A stretch of 64,000 nt of DNA. Source: DASXBA01 sp036406475 (GTDB lineage Bacteria > Actinomycetota > Thermoleophilia > Solirubrobacterales > Thermoleophilaceae). Position 1 is the first letter of the stretch; each line of letters begins with the position of its first letter. The notes beneath the pieces were generated by a model. The model ran no database searches and was not told where the DNA came from. It saw only the letters and a program-made list of their open reading frames with translations. Both the position numbers and the translations under genes were made by a program. The stretch covers positions 15,030 to 79,029 of the forward strand of contig DASXBA010000040.1 in the NCBI GenBank assembly GCA_036406475.1, given 5' to 3'. Below are positions 17,719-26,429 of the stretch, piece by piece.

Positions 17719-19972
17719 GCGAGTTCAGCGACTTCGAGACTGCGGACTCGGCCTTGCTGACCTGCTTGCTCGCCTTCTTGTAGGAGGACGAGCTGCCCTT
17801 CTTGGCCGCTGAGGCGAGCTTGGTGTAGGCGGACTCCGCCTTCGACAGGTTCTTGACGAGCGTGCTGTTCTCGGCCGCGAACTCCGGGCTCACGTCGGCG
17901 TCCTTGAGCGTCGACGCTGCGCTGCCGTAGGCGCTCGCGATCGACTTGGCCGCGCTCGACTGGGCGCTGCCGCTCTTGGCGCTCTTCATCTTGGAGACGC
18001 CGGCGCTGCGGGCCGAGTTGAGGCTGTTGATCGCGTCGCTGAGGTCCGAGGCGTAGTCGTCGTCGGCACCCAGCTGGTACGGCTTGCCGGTCTTGAGCGC
18101 GGTGGTGGTGGCAACGCTCTCGCAGTCGGGGAGGAACCCACCGGCCTTGGCGGCGGGCGCCGCGCAGGCGATCGTGGCGACGCCCTCGGTGGTGGGCGAG
18201 GCGTAGACGGTGAGGCTCTGGTCGAAGCCCTTCGGCTTGAGGCCCTTGTAGCGGTAGGCCTCGAGGTCGCCGAGCTTCACCGCGTCGGTGGGCTTGGGCT
18301 GGGTGCTGAGCCCCTTCAGGAAGGCCGTCGGCAGCAGCGTGGAGCCGGTGGCGTTCGTGATGCCCACGGTCAAGGTGCCGGCGTCGGCGCCGCCGGAGGG
18401 GCTGACCGTGACCGCGTTGGTGCCCAGGTCGAGCCCGGGGATGTTTGCCGGGCTCGCGGACTTGGTCCAGTCGCTGGGTGTGCCCAGATCGACCGCGCCG
18501 GCTGTGACGGTCTTGTCCCCGGCGGGCTCGCTCGAGCTGCCGCCCGAGTGGCCGATCAGGAAGCCGACGATGATCGCGAGAAGCGCCGCGATGCCGAGGC
18601 CGGCGAAGAGCGGAGCGGCGTTGCGGCGCTCCGCGGGGCGCGCGGGAGGCGGCGCGGCAGCGGCGGGCGCTCCAGGGGTCGAGGCCGCCGCGGCCGCGGC
18701 GGCCGGAGCGGTGGCCTGCGGCGGTGGCCCTGGCGGAGCGCCCATCTGCGTCTCGGCCGGGGCCGCGCGGGTCTCGCCCGGGGCGACGCGGGTCTGGTCG
18801 GGAACCGCGCCGGCCTCGGTTGGGGCGGGAGCCGCGCGCGTCTCGCCAGGAGGCGGGACGATGGTCTCAGACGGAGGCGGAGCCTGCGTCTCGGGCGGCG
18901 GCGCCTTGGTCTCAGAGGGCGTCGGCGCAAGCGTCTCGGGCGGCGGTGCCGCGCCCGCGCGCGTCACTTCCGGCGCCGAGCCGGCGGGCGCGGGTGTGGC
19001 CTGCTCCGGTCCGACGCGCGTCACGTCCGGCGTCTGGCCCTCGCGGGTGGCCACGTCGCCCTCCGCCGGGCGGATGCCCGTCTCCTGTGGAGCCTCGATC
19101 GGGCCGGGGGGCGTGAAGGCGGCGCGCGTGCGCCTGCTGAACGCCCGGTTGGCCTCGTGCATGAGCTCGCCGGCGCTGTGGTAGCGGTCGGCGGCGTCCT
19201 TGGCCATCGCCTGGACCAGGACCTGCTCGACCGACGCCGGCATGTCGGGCCGGTGTTCGCTGAGCCGTGGCGGCGGATCGGCCATGTGCGCGTACAGGAC
19301 GGCCGCCTCGGAGTCCTTTGGATACGGCACAACGCCGCTGAGGCACTCGTAGAGCACGCCCGCGAGGGCGTAGACGTCGGACTCCTTGGTGGCCGGCTCG
19401 CCCCGGATCTGCTCGGGCGAGATGTAGTCCAGCGTGCCGACGAACTGGCCGGTCTTCGTCAGGCCGCTGTCACCTGAGGCCTTGGTCAGGCCGAAGTCCG
19501 CCAGGTATGCCTGGTCACGTCCGCCGACCAGGATGTTCTGCGGCTTGATGTCGCGGTGGATCAGGCCGGCGTGGTGCGCGGCGTCGAGCGCGTCCCCGAT
19601 CGGCGTGAGTATCCGGAGTGCCCGGCCGGCATCGAGCTCCCGCGCAACGATCAGGTCCTTGAGGTTGGGACCGCGCACGAGCCTCATCGCGATGAAGAAG
19701 CCGCGGTCGGTCTTGCCCGAGTCGAAGACCGTGACGATGTGCGGGTGGTCGATGCCCGCCTGGATCTTGCCCTCCCGCTGGAAGCGGGTGATGAACGACT
19801 GGTCGTCGGTCAGGTGCGGGGCAAGCACCTTGAGCGCGACGACCCTGTCCAGTGACAGCTGGGTGGCCTCGTAGACGGCGCCCATCCCGCCCTGTCCGAG
19901 GATCCCGTCGATGCGGTAGCCGGAAAGGGTTGTGCCCTTCTCCAGAACTCCCGATGGGGACCCTTCAGCCAC
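17705..19972 (-). CDS. Transmembrane PknB-like Ser/Thr protein kinase
   Basis: The N-terminal kinase domain (about residues 17-275) has GQGGMGAVYEA, VALKVLAP, HRDIKPQNIL, ADFGLTKASG and SPEQIRG, so all catalytic residues are present. A Pro/Ala/Glu/Thr-rich linker with repeated ETxAPPP units spans about 290-440. One membrane helix follows near 450-470 (LFAGLGIAALLAIIVGFLIG). The outside part of about 280 residues has no PASTA repeats and ends in an Ala/Ser/Lys-rich coiled coil. GTG 19972 has AGGAGG 6 nt upstream, and that site abuts the stop of the FHA-protease gene, so the two are probably one operon. A plausible substrate is the FHA protein encoded just before it. Confidence 0.9.
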   Translation of the reverse strand: MAEGSPSGVLEKGTTLSGYRIDGILGQGGMGAVYEATQLSLDRVVALKVLAPHLTDDQSFITRFQREGKIQAGIDHPHIVTVFDSGKTDRGFFIAMRLVRGPNLKDLIVARELDAGRALRILTPIGDALDAAHHAGLIHRDIKPQNILVGGRDQAYLADFGLTKASGDSGLTKTGQFVGTLDYISPEQIRGEPATKESDVYALAGVLYECLSGVVPYPKDSEAAVLYAHMADPPPRLSEHRPDMPASVEQVLVQAMAKDAADRYHSAGELMHEANRAFSRRTRAAFTPPGPIEAPQETGIRPAEGDVATREGQTPDVTRVGPEQATPAPAGSAPEVTRAGAAPPPETLAPTPSETKAPPPETQAPPPSETIVPPPGETRAAPAPTEAGAVPDQTRVAPGETRAAPAETQMGAPPGPPPQATAPAAAAAAASTPGAPAAAAPPPARPAERRNAAPLFAGLGIAALLAIIVGFLIGHSGGSSSEPAGDKTVTAGAVDLGTPSDWTKSASPANIPGLDLGTNAVTVSPSGGADAGTLTVGITNATGSTLLPTAFLKGLSTQPKPTDAVKLGDLEAYRYKGLKPKGFDQSLTVYASPTTEGVATIACAAPAAKAGGFLPDCESVATTTALKTGKPYQLGADDDYASDLSDAINSLNSARSAGVSKMKSAKSGSAQSSAAKSIASAYGSAASTLKDADVSPEFAAENSTLVKNLSKAESAYTKLASAAKKGSSSSYKKASKQVSKAESAVSKSLNSLKQG

Positions 19973-19982
19973 CCGCTGCCTC

Positions 19983-21632
19983 CTACTTGAGCCGGGCGTG
20001 GACGGTGTAGTCGAAGTAGGTGTTCAGGAAGATCCCACCTACGTTCGCCGTCTCACCCTTGATCGTAAGCCGATCGCCCGACGAGTGCGAGCTGAGAACG
20101 TCGCACGTGTCGGCGACCGTGGACACCGGCTGACCGTCGATCTCCTCGATGGTGTCCGCCGTCACCAGCTTGGCCTTCTCGGCCGGTGAGTCGGAGTCGG
20201 TGGAGAGGACCACCGGCATCTTCGCGCTGTGGTCCGGACGTGCCCCGACCGCGCTCGCCACCTGGCTCGCGTCCAGGACGGTGAGGTTCCAGCCGAGGTA
20301 TGCCGAGTCGCGACCGGCCTCGAGGTCCGGGAGGAGCGACTGGGCGCGGGTCATGGAAATCGCGCCGTTCTGGTTCTGGCTCGAGCCGCTCGACCCGATC
20401 GTGTTGACGCCCACGACCTCGCCCTTCTCGTTGAACAGCGGGCCGCCCGAGTTGCCGGGGCTGATCGGGCTGGTGTGCTGGATCAGCGCCGGGTACTTGG
20501 GCAGGTCGTCCGCGATCGTGCCGGGGGCCGCGCCCGAGGACACCGTGCCGTCGGTGCCCTGGAGCCGGCGCTGGGATACGTCGGACTCGAACGAGCCCGG
20601 GTAGCCCATCGCCACGACCTTGTCGCCGCTCGACACGGACGAGGCCTTGCCTAGCTTGGCCGCCTTGAGCCCGGCGGGCTTGGGAGACAGCTGGAGCACC
20701 GCCAGGTCCTCACAGGGCGCCTGGCCCAGGACCCGCGCGTTCGACTCCGTGCTGCCCACGGTCGCCTTGACCGACGTGGCGCCGGCGATGACGTGCGCGT
20801 TGGTGAGCACGAGGCCCTTCGCGGCGTCGACCACGATCCCGGTGCCGCCGCCGGCCTCGGTGACCTTCTTGCCGTTCGAGAAGCCCGGCGACTTGGTGTC
20901 CACGCGCGCGACGGTCTTCTTGTTGTCGTTGATGATCTGCTTGGTGGACAGCTTGTCGCTTCCGCCGCCGCCGGAGAGCGCCACGATCGCGACGACGACG
21001 ATCGCGATCAGGACGACCACGCCGATGATGATCGGTACGACCGGGGGGCCGCTGCGGCCGCGGCCGCGCTGCGGGCCGGGACGACGCGGGGGAGGGGGCG
21101 GAGCCCCCGGAGGCGGAGGAGCCCCCGGAGCCTGAGGAGCTACCGGACCCGGAGCCCCCGGAGCCGGCGGACGAGCCGCGGGCGGGGGCGGGGGCGGAGG
21201 CGCCGAGGGCGGCTGGGCCGCCGGAGCGGGAGGGGGCGGGGGAGGCGGAGTCGGGCTCGGCGTCGCCTTGGTCGCCTGGCCCGGCGGCGGCTGCGAGGGG
21301 GAGAAGGCGGTTGCCTGCGGCGCTTCGCCGCCTGCGCCCTGCACCTGGAACGTGGTGGTCCCGACCTTGACGGTGTCGCCCGGGTTCAGGACCTGCGCGC
21401 CTTCGATCTTCTTGCCGTTGACGAACGTCCCGTTCGTCGACCCGAGGTCTTCGATGGCCAGCTGGTCACCGGCGCGCCGGCTGATCCGCGCGTGGTTGCG
21501 GGAGATCTCAGGGTCGTCGCCGAGCTTGCCGTCGTCAGTGTCGGCGGCACGGCCGATAAGGAACTCGCTTTCGAGCTGGATCTCCTTGCCAGCCGCGTTG
21601 CCTGCGACTACGCGCAGTGATTCACCGGCCAA
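19983..21632 (-). CDS. FHA domain fused to HtrA-like trypsin/PDZ protease
   Basis: Residues 1-97 are an FHA phosphothreonine-binding domain (FLIGRAADTDD, SRNHARISR, LGSTNGTFVN). A Pro/Ala-rich linker and a membrane helix at about 200-220 (VVPIIIGVVVLIAIVVVAIVAL) follow. The outside part is a trypsin-like protease with LTNAHVIAG (His), CEDLAVLQL (Asp) and SPGNSGGPL (Ser), then a PDZ domain with DTIEEIDGQPVSTVAD. The fused layout puts phosphopeptide reading in the cytoplasm and proteolysis outside. The start is TTG 21632, with AGGAG 8 nt upstream. It lies directly before the transmembrane kinase gene. Confidence 0.9.
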   Translation of the reverse strand: MAGESLRVVAGNAAGKEIQLESEFLIGRAADTDDGKLGDDPEISRNHARISRRAGDQLAIEDLGSTNGTFVNGKKIEGAQVLNPGDTVKVGTTTFQVQGAGGEAPQATAFSPSQPPPGQATKATPSPTPPPPPPPAPAAQPPSAPPPPPPPAARPPAPGAPGPVAPQAPGAPPPPGAPPPPPRRPGPQRGRGRSGPPVVPIIIGVVVLIAIVVVAIVALSGGGGSDKLSTKQIINDNKKTVARVDTKSPGFSNGKKVTEAGGGTGIVVDAAKGLVLTNAHVIAGATSVKATVGSTESNARVLGQAPCEDLAVLQLSPKPAGLKAAKLGKASSVSSGDKVVAMGYPGSFESDVSQRRLQGTDGTVSSGAAPGTIADDLPKYPALIQHTSPISPGNSGGPLFNEKGEVVGVNTIGSSGSSQNQNGAISMTRAQSLLPDLEAGRDSAYLGWNLTVLDASQVASAVGARPDHSAKMPVVLSTDSDSPAEKAKLVTADTIEEIDGQPVSTVADTCDVLSSHSSGDRLTIKGETANVGGIFLNTYFDYTVHARLK

Positions 21633-21697
21633 GACTCACACTCCTGTCTTCAGTGTCTGGGGGGATGGGGGGTGAAGTCGGTTGTATACCGCAAGAG

Positions 21698-22195
21698 TCA
21701 GTCGCCGCCACCGCCGCCGGTGGTGGCCGCCGCCCCACCGCCGCCACCGCCGCCGCTCGTGGCTCCGCCGGAAGTCGAGCCGCCGCCGCCGCCGGACGTG
21801 GAGCCGCCCGTCGTGGAGCCGCCCGTCGTGGAGCCGCCCGTTGTGGAGCCGCCGGTGGTTGAGGTGCTGCTGGTGGAGCCGCCGGACGTGGAGCCGCTCG
21901 TCGAGCCGGTGGTCGAGCTGGAGCCGCCCGAGCTGCTGCTGCCGCCACCGCCACCACCACCGCCTCCGCCGGAGGACTTCTTCTTCTTGAGCCCGGGCAC
22001 GCTGCTGCCGGTATCGAGGCTCGCCACGTCGAGCCCGCCCTTGGAGGTGTCGACCTTCTCGGCCTTGCCCGAGCCGGAGTCGGACGACTTGCTGTCGCTG
22101 CTCGCGGTGGCCTTGCCGATGCCGAAGGCCGCCGCGAACGCCACGATGACGGCCACCGCCCCGATCGCGAGGTGCTGTGGCTTGAGGCCGCTCAC
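21698..22195 (-). CDS. Membrane-anchored Gly/Ser/Thr-rich protein
   Basis: A 165-residue protein: one N-terminal helix (HLAIGAVAVIVAFAAAFGIG), a 50-residue Ser/Lys/Asp-rich segment, a KKKKSSGGGG patch and then a low-complexity tail of GGSTTGG-type repeats. It looks like a flexible surface tether or spacer. I do not recognise a family. The ATG at 22195 overlaps the stop of the thrombospondin-type-3 gene by 4 bp, and the FHA-protease gene starts 65 bases further on, so it is probably the second gene of that operon. Confidence 0.7.
   Translation of the reverse strand: MSGLKPQHLAIGAVAVIVAFAAAFGIGKATASSDSKSSDSGSGKAEKVDTSKGGLDVASLDTGSSVPGLKKKKSSGGGGGGGGGGSSSSGGSSSTTGSTSGSTSGGSTSSTSTTGGSTTGGSTTGGSTTGGSTSGGGGGSTSGGATSGGGGGGGAAATTGGGGGD
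21798..21857. repeat. 15-bp tandem repeats coding GGSTT units
   Basis: Four copies of a 15-bp unit, GTGGAGCCGCCCGTC on the plus strand, with only one to three changes between copies. They encode the TTGGS repeats of the membrane-anchored protein on the minus strand. Such arrays readily change copy number. Confidence 0.8.
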
Positions 22196-23553
22196 CGAAG
22201 GAATATGTTGCTAGTGCACTTCGTGGGCTTCGACTTGCCGATCGGGATGCAGCGGTTACTCGAGCGCTTGGGACCGGCCAGAATCGACCTGGCGAAGCTG
22301 TGCCGCGGGGCCTTGTAGCCGGCCTTGAACGAGAGGTACTTCCCGATGTAGCCGCTCTTGGTCAGCTTGACCGTCACGCGAGTGACTTCTTTCCGCTTGC
22401 GCTTCTTGCTGAAAATAACTGACCTGAGGCGCTTCGACAGCGAGCCCTTCTTCCGGATCTTGCAGTGCTTTCGTGGCTTGCAGCTGATCCTGATCTTGGT
22501 GCCTCGCGGGGCCTTGCCCGCCAGCTTGATCCTCAGCTTCGCCGATACGTAGACCGAAAATCCGTGGACCTTTCGGATCTTGCCGGCGCTCGTGCTCGCG
22601 GTGATGTCGGGGATCGCCACGCGGTCGGGGCAGCCGTTGGCGTTGCGATCCGTCTTGCCCAGCGAGCTCTCGTGCGGGCACCGGTCGTTCGGGTCGAGCA
22701 GATGGTCGCCGTCGGAGTCGGGGCAGCCCCGGCTCACCGTGCCGAACAGATGCGGGCAGGCGTCGTTCTTGTCGACGGTACCGTCGGCGTCGGCGTCGGG
22801 ACAGCCACCGCGACCGTGGGGACCGCCCGGAGTCGTCTTGCAGCCGTCGCCGCTGTCGACGATGCCGTCGTTGTCGGAGTCCGGATCCCACCTGAAGGTG
22901 ATGTCGTAGGCCCCGTCGTTGCCGGAGTTCTGCGCTCCGACGCCGACGACGACAGTGCTCCCTCTCGGCACGACGATGTCGCGCGCCTGGTAGGTCTGGC
23001 TCCCGGCATCCGCGAGGAAGCAGTCCGTCGGTCCCGAGAAGTAGTCCTCGCCGTAGAAGAGGAGCGGGACGAACCCGGCGCCGGATCCGAAGACGCCCAG
23101 ATCCAGGAAGCCGCTGTGGTCGACCTGGAACTCGTACCAGACGGTCGACTTGTAGGTGACGACGTTTGAGTTGAAGGTGCAGGTGTTGTTCGGAGGAGCG
23201 TCGAAGCCCGCCTCGGTCGTGGCTCCGACCGTGGACTCGTCCTCGAAGGCACACGTGTTCGGGTATCGACAGATAGAGCTCCCGTTGATGCCGTCCGAGA
23301 AGTCGGGTGCGTCGGCGTAGTCGTCGGCGCCGACATTGTCGCTCACGTCCTTGGTGCCGCGAACTCGCGCGGAACCGTGGAGCTGGACGAGGCTCTTACC
23401 CGAGAGCTTGTGGGGCCCGCTGAGGCCGGGCGGAGCCGAGGCCGTGAAGTGGCCGGGTCCTTCTGGCCCGCTTCCGTTATCAGCAGCTTGAGCGCCTGCT
23501 GCCACGGCCACGAATGCGGCCAGGGTCGCGATCAATCCATAGCGAAGGCGCAC
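22192..23553 (-). CDS. Secreted protein with thrombospondin type 3 calcium-binding repeats
   Basis: The start is GTG 23553, with AAAGGAG 9 nt upstream; a longer frame upstream lacks such a site. Residues 1-23 form a signal peptide ending AGAQA. The middle shows a cysteine-containing beta-rich domain. Thrombospondin type 3 units follow at about 255-340 (DPDSDNDGIVDSGDGC, CPDADADGTVDKNDACP, CPDSDGDHLLDPNDRCP), which bind calcium in known proteins. The C-terminal 120 residues are very basic, with SCKPRKHC and a final cysteine pair, like the C termini of the other secreted proteins here. It is first in the minus-strand operon that leads to the FHA protease and kinase. Confidence 0.8.
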   Translation of the reverse strand: MRLRYGLIATLAAFVAVAAGAQAADNGSGPEGPGHFTASAPPGLSGPHKLSGKSLVQLHGSARVRGTKDVSDNVGADDYADAPDFSDGINGSSICRYPNTCAFEDESTVGATTEAGFDAPPNNTCTFNSNVVTYKSTVWYEFQVDHSGFLDLGVFGSGAGFVPLLFYGEDYFSGPTDCFLADAGSQTYQARDIVVPRGSTVVVGVGAQNSGNDGAYDITFRWDPDSDNDGIVDSGDGCKTTPGGPHGRGGCPDADADGTVDKNDACPHLFGTVSRGCPDSDGDHLLDPNDRCPHESSLGKTDRNANGCPDRVAIPDITASTSAGKIRKVHGFSVYVSAKLRIKLAGKAPRGTKIRISCKPRKHCKIRKKGSLSKRLRSVIFSKKRKRKEVTRVTVKLTKSGYIGKYLSFKAGYKAPRHSFARSILAGPKRSSNRCIPIGKSKPTKCTSNIFLR

Positions 23554-23760
23554 GGGCCAAAGCTCCTTTCGAGCGAGTCGGGGGACGCGTCCATTCCGTT
23601 TTTTGCGACTGCGGCGAGATGCGCTTACGCTGGGCACGCACCACGCCTCGGTGCTAGTTGAGCACGTAAGTATGAAAACTGCAAGAAGACGTGCGATGCG
23701 GTGTCGGGGCGCCACTTTGTGACGATCTCGGAAACGTTTCGTGGGGGGTCTAAGCTAGGC
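23554..23760. promoter_or_regulatory. Divergent intergenic region with GAAACGTTTC palindrome
   Basis: This 207-base gap separates the secreted-protein operon from the soluble kinase gene and must hold promoters for both. It is less GC-rich than its surroundings. A perfect 10-bp palindrome, GAAACGTTTC, lies at 23731-23740. TAAGCT at 23751-23756 is a candidate -10 for the kinase. No other gene is visible in it. Confidence 0.5.
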
Positions 23761-24645
23761 GTGGGAGTGACCAGCAGCCAAAATTACGACCAGGTAGCGG
23801 ACCTGCAGCCCGGCGCCACCGTCGGCCCGTACAAGATCGAATCTCGTCTTGGGGAGGGCGGCATGGGGCTCGTCTACAAGGCGGTCGGTCCCGACGGCCA
23901 GCACGTGGCGCTCAAGCTCGTGCGCGGCAAGCTCGCCGCCGACCACGTCTTTCGCAAGCGCTTCGACCGCGAAGCCGGCGCAGCGCGCCGGGTCACCCAT
24001 AGGCACGTCGTCCCGGTCCTGGACACCGGCGAGCACCAGGGGATCCCGTGGATGGCGCAGCAGTTCATCCCCGGTGGGACCCTCCAGGACAAGATCGAGC
24101 GCGACGGGCAGCTCGACCTCGAGAGCGCCGTGGCGCTCTGCCTCGAGGTGGCCAAGGGCCTGAGCGCGCTCCACGCCGAGGGCCTGGTCCACCGCGACCT
24201 GAAGCCCGCCAACATCCTCCTCGACGAGGACGGCGGCGCCCACATCACGGACTTCGGCCTCGCCAAGGACCGCGACGCGAGCGCGCTGACCGAGCCCGGC
24301 CAGGCCGTGGGCTCCATGGACTACATGGCCCCGGAGCAGATCCGCGGCGAGGAGGTCACTGGCGCCACCGACGTCTACGCCCTCGGCTGCGTCATCTACG
24401 AGGCGCTGGTCGGCGATCCGCCGTTCGCCGACAAGGAGGGAATGCAGGTGCTCTGGGCCCACCTCCGCGACGAGCCCAAGGAGCCGGGCGCCAAGCGCTC
24501 TGACCTGTCGCAGGACGTGAGCTGGGCGGTGATGCGCGCGCTCGAGAAGGATGCCGAGCGCCGGCCCCCGAGCCCCACCGCGTACGCCCGGATGGTCCAG
24601 GTGGCCGCCGGCGTGCCGCCGCTCAGCCCCGGAGACAGCGCCTGA
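23761..24645 (+). CDS. Soluble PknB-like Ser/Thr protein kinase
   Basis: A kinase domain with little else: GEGGMGLVYKA, VALKLVRGK, HRDLKPANILLDEDGG, DFGLAKD and APEQIRGEEVTG. No membrane helix or C-terminal sensor domain follows, so it should be cytoplasmic, about 294 residues. GTG 23761 was chosen because it follows a GGGGGG stretch at a fair distance and gives a short N terminus; GTG 23767 and GTG 23701 are alternatives. Its stop shares a base with the start of the FHA gene (TGATG), which suggests that the two products are made together and may act as kinase and reader. Confidence 0.88.
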   Translation: MGVTSSQNYDQVADLQPGATVGPYKIESRLGEGGMGLVYKAVGPDGQHVALKLVRGKLAADHVFRKRFDREAGAARRVTHRHVVPVLDTGEHQGIPWMAQQFIPGGTLQDKIERDGQLDLESAVALCLEVAKGLSALHAEGLVHRDLKPANILLDEDGGAHITDFGLAKDRDASALTEPGQAVGSMDYMAPEQIRGEEVTGATDVYALGCVIYEALVGDPPFADKEGMQVLWAHLRDEPKEPGAKRSDLSQDVSWAVMRALEKDAERRPPSPTAYARMVQVAAGVPPLSPGDSA

Positions 24646-24926
24646 TGGAGGTCGTGTTCGTGGAGGAGCGCCCGATCGAGGGCGCGGAGCGCCGGATCGC
24701 TCCGGGAAACACCGTTGGCCGCGCGGGCGCCGACGTCGAGCTCGTCGACCCGGACGTCTCGCGCAAGCACGCCACCTTCCACCAGGTCGACTCCGGCATC
24801 GGCGTCGAGGACCTCGGCTCCCGGAACGGGACCTACGTCAACGACGAGAAGATCACGGGGATCGCGACGCTGGCGGACGGCGACCGCGTCCGCTTCGGCA
24901 ACACCGTCTGGCGCCTGAACCGCTGA
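24645..24926 (+). CDS. Stand-alone FHA domain protein
   Basis: The whole 93-residue protein is one FHA domain. It has the conserved GRAGADVELVDPDVSRKHA and LGSRNGTYVN segments, with the Gly-Arg, Ser-Arg-x-His and Asn-Gly-Thr residues that bind phosphothreonine in the family. It is translationally coupled to the kinase upstream (one-base overlap). It may be a phospho-dependent adaptor or a substrate of that kinase. Confidence 0.88.
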   Translation: MEVVFVEERPIEGAERRIAPGNTVGRAGADVELVDPDVSRKHATFHQVDSGIGVEDLGSRNGTYVNDEKITGIATLADGDRVRFGNTVWRLNR

Positions 24927-24929
24927 GCG

Positions 24930-26429
24930 CTACTTGAACTCCGGGCAGCGGCTGCGGAGCTTCTTGCTGCCGGGGGTCTGGCAGCGGGTGGCGAAGCTCG
25001 GCAGGGCGTGGCTGCGGAGCTTGAAGCGGAAGACCTTCGAGATCTCGCCCTTCCTGGTCAGCGAGAGCTGAATCGACGTCCGGCGGCGCAGCCTGACGCG
25101 GCGACCGTGCTTCTTGAACAGCCGGGAGAGCTTGGCGCGGCCCTTCTTCAGCTTGACGCTCTTCGACTTGAAGGGACAGCCCCTGCCGCGGCAGGTGACC
25201 TTGAGCTTGGCCTTGGAGGTGACCTTGGAGAGGTTGAGCAGGGTGATCTGGGTCCGGCTGCCCGTTAGGTGGAACGAGAAGCGGATCGTCGCGTCGACCG
25301 AGTCGAACGGGGCCGAGAAGCCGTTGCAGTCCTCGTCCACGCGGTTGCCCGGCACCTCCTTGCCTCCGGGCTGGCACCAGGAGAAGGAGGTGGGGGTGGG
25401 CTGGACGTTGCCGACGAGGTCGATGGCCCGGACGTTGAACGTGTGCTTGCCGTCGCTGAGCCCGGAGACGGTCTTCGGAGACGCGCAGGCGCCGAAGGCG
25501 CCGTTGTCGACGCGGCACTGGAAGCTGCCCCCGCCCTCGTTCGAGCTGAAGGCGAAGGTGGCACTGTCGGAGGCGGTGGCGCCGTTGGGCCCCGAGGTGA
25601 CGGACGCGTGGGGCGGATCGGTGTCCTCGACGAGCGTGATGAAGCGCTTCGTGACCGGATCGGTCTCGGCGGCCTTGAGCCGGCTGCCGGCGGGCGGTGG
25701 GCCGAACGAGTTGTGGGTGCAGCCGCCGGCGCAGCTCGGGAGGGTGTCGGCCTTGGTGATCCCGAGCTTGGTGCCGAGCGAGGTGAGCGAGAAGGGGCCC
25801 ACGGCGGGTCCGGCGCCGGCGGTCGCCAGGAAGGTGTAGTAGGGCTGGTTCGCCGGCGCGAACGTCAGGCCGCCGAACACGCCGGAGTCGATGTCCCCGG
25901 CGCCCGCGAAGATGCCGCCGCCCGAGGCGAAGAAGGCCGAAATGTCGTCCGTCCGGGCGGCGATCGCGGTCGAGTCGGGGGTTTGTGCGTCACCGCTCGA
26001 CGGCTGTTCGTTGAGATCGCAGCCGCCGCAGTTCGCGTCGGACGCAATGAAGATCGCGCTCCAGTGCGCGGTGTCGATGGGAGTGGTCGTGAACGCCGCG
26101 CTGCGGGGGTCCACGACGGTCCGCGGCACCACGTTGGTGCCGAAGGCCTTGTTCAAGGCGGAGGCGACGTCCGGCGTGTTCCCCGGGTCGTCCAGCGTCG
26201 GGTCGCGGTCCAGCACCAGCACCGGCTTGGTCGGGTTGGGCGCTCCGCCGCGGATGTAGCGGACGACGACCTTGACGAAGTTGCATTCCGTGTTCTGGGA
26301 GCCGCCGCAGTGGAAGTCGATGTCGTGACCGCTCTCGATCAGGCGTCCGGCGGATGCGGACGGCGCGAGGGCGAGGGCGGCGAGCGCACTGGCCAGGGCG
26401 GCGAGGCTGAGGAGGCGTCCGCGGGTCAC
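24930..26429 (-). CDS. Secreted Ig-like/metal-motif protein, paralogue B
   Basis: The start is GTG 26429, which forms a GTGA overlap with the stop of the paralogue upstream; the frame beyond is a shadow. The signal peptide ends ASA at about residue 27. The N-terminal 220 residues hold HWSAIFIASDANCGGCDLN and DDISAFFASGGGIFAGAGD. An Ig-like repeat follows (SFQCRVDNGAFGACASP then GKHTFNVRAIDLVGN), then a putative metal-binding motif (NRVDEDCNGF). The basic C-terminal module has TCRGRGCPFK and a final cysteine pair. Function is unknown; a cell-surface role is inferred. Confidence 0.75.
   Translation of the reverse strand: MTRGRLLSLAALASALAALALAPSASAGRLIESGHDIDFHCGGSQNTECNFVKVVVRYIRGGAPNPTKPVLVLDRDPTLDDPGNTPDVASALNKAFGTNVVPRTVVDPRSAAFTTTPIDTAHWSAIFIASDANCGGCDLNEQPSSGDAQTPDSTAIAARTDDISAFFASGGGIFAGAGDIDSGVFGGLTFAPANQPYYTFLATAGAGPAVGPFSLTSLGTKLGITKADTLPSCAGGCTHNSFGPPPAGSRLKAAETDPVTKRFITLVEDTDPPHASVTSGPNGATASDSATFAFSSNEGGGSFQCRVDNGAFGACASPKTVSGLSDGKHTFNVRAIDLVGNVQPTPTSFSWCQPGGKEVPGNRVDEDCNGFSAPFDSVDATIRFSFHLTGSRTQITLLNLSKVTSKAKLKVTCRGRGCPFKSKSVKLKKGRAKLSRLFKKHGRRVRLRRRTSIQLSLTRKGEISKVFRFKLRSHALPSFATRCQTPGSKKLRSRCPEFK

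Noticed and set aside
21770..21970. A CRISPR-like or minisatellite array
   Set aside because: The 15-bp units are adjacent without spacers and encode GGSTT repeats in frame on the minus strand.
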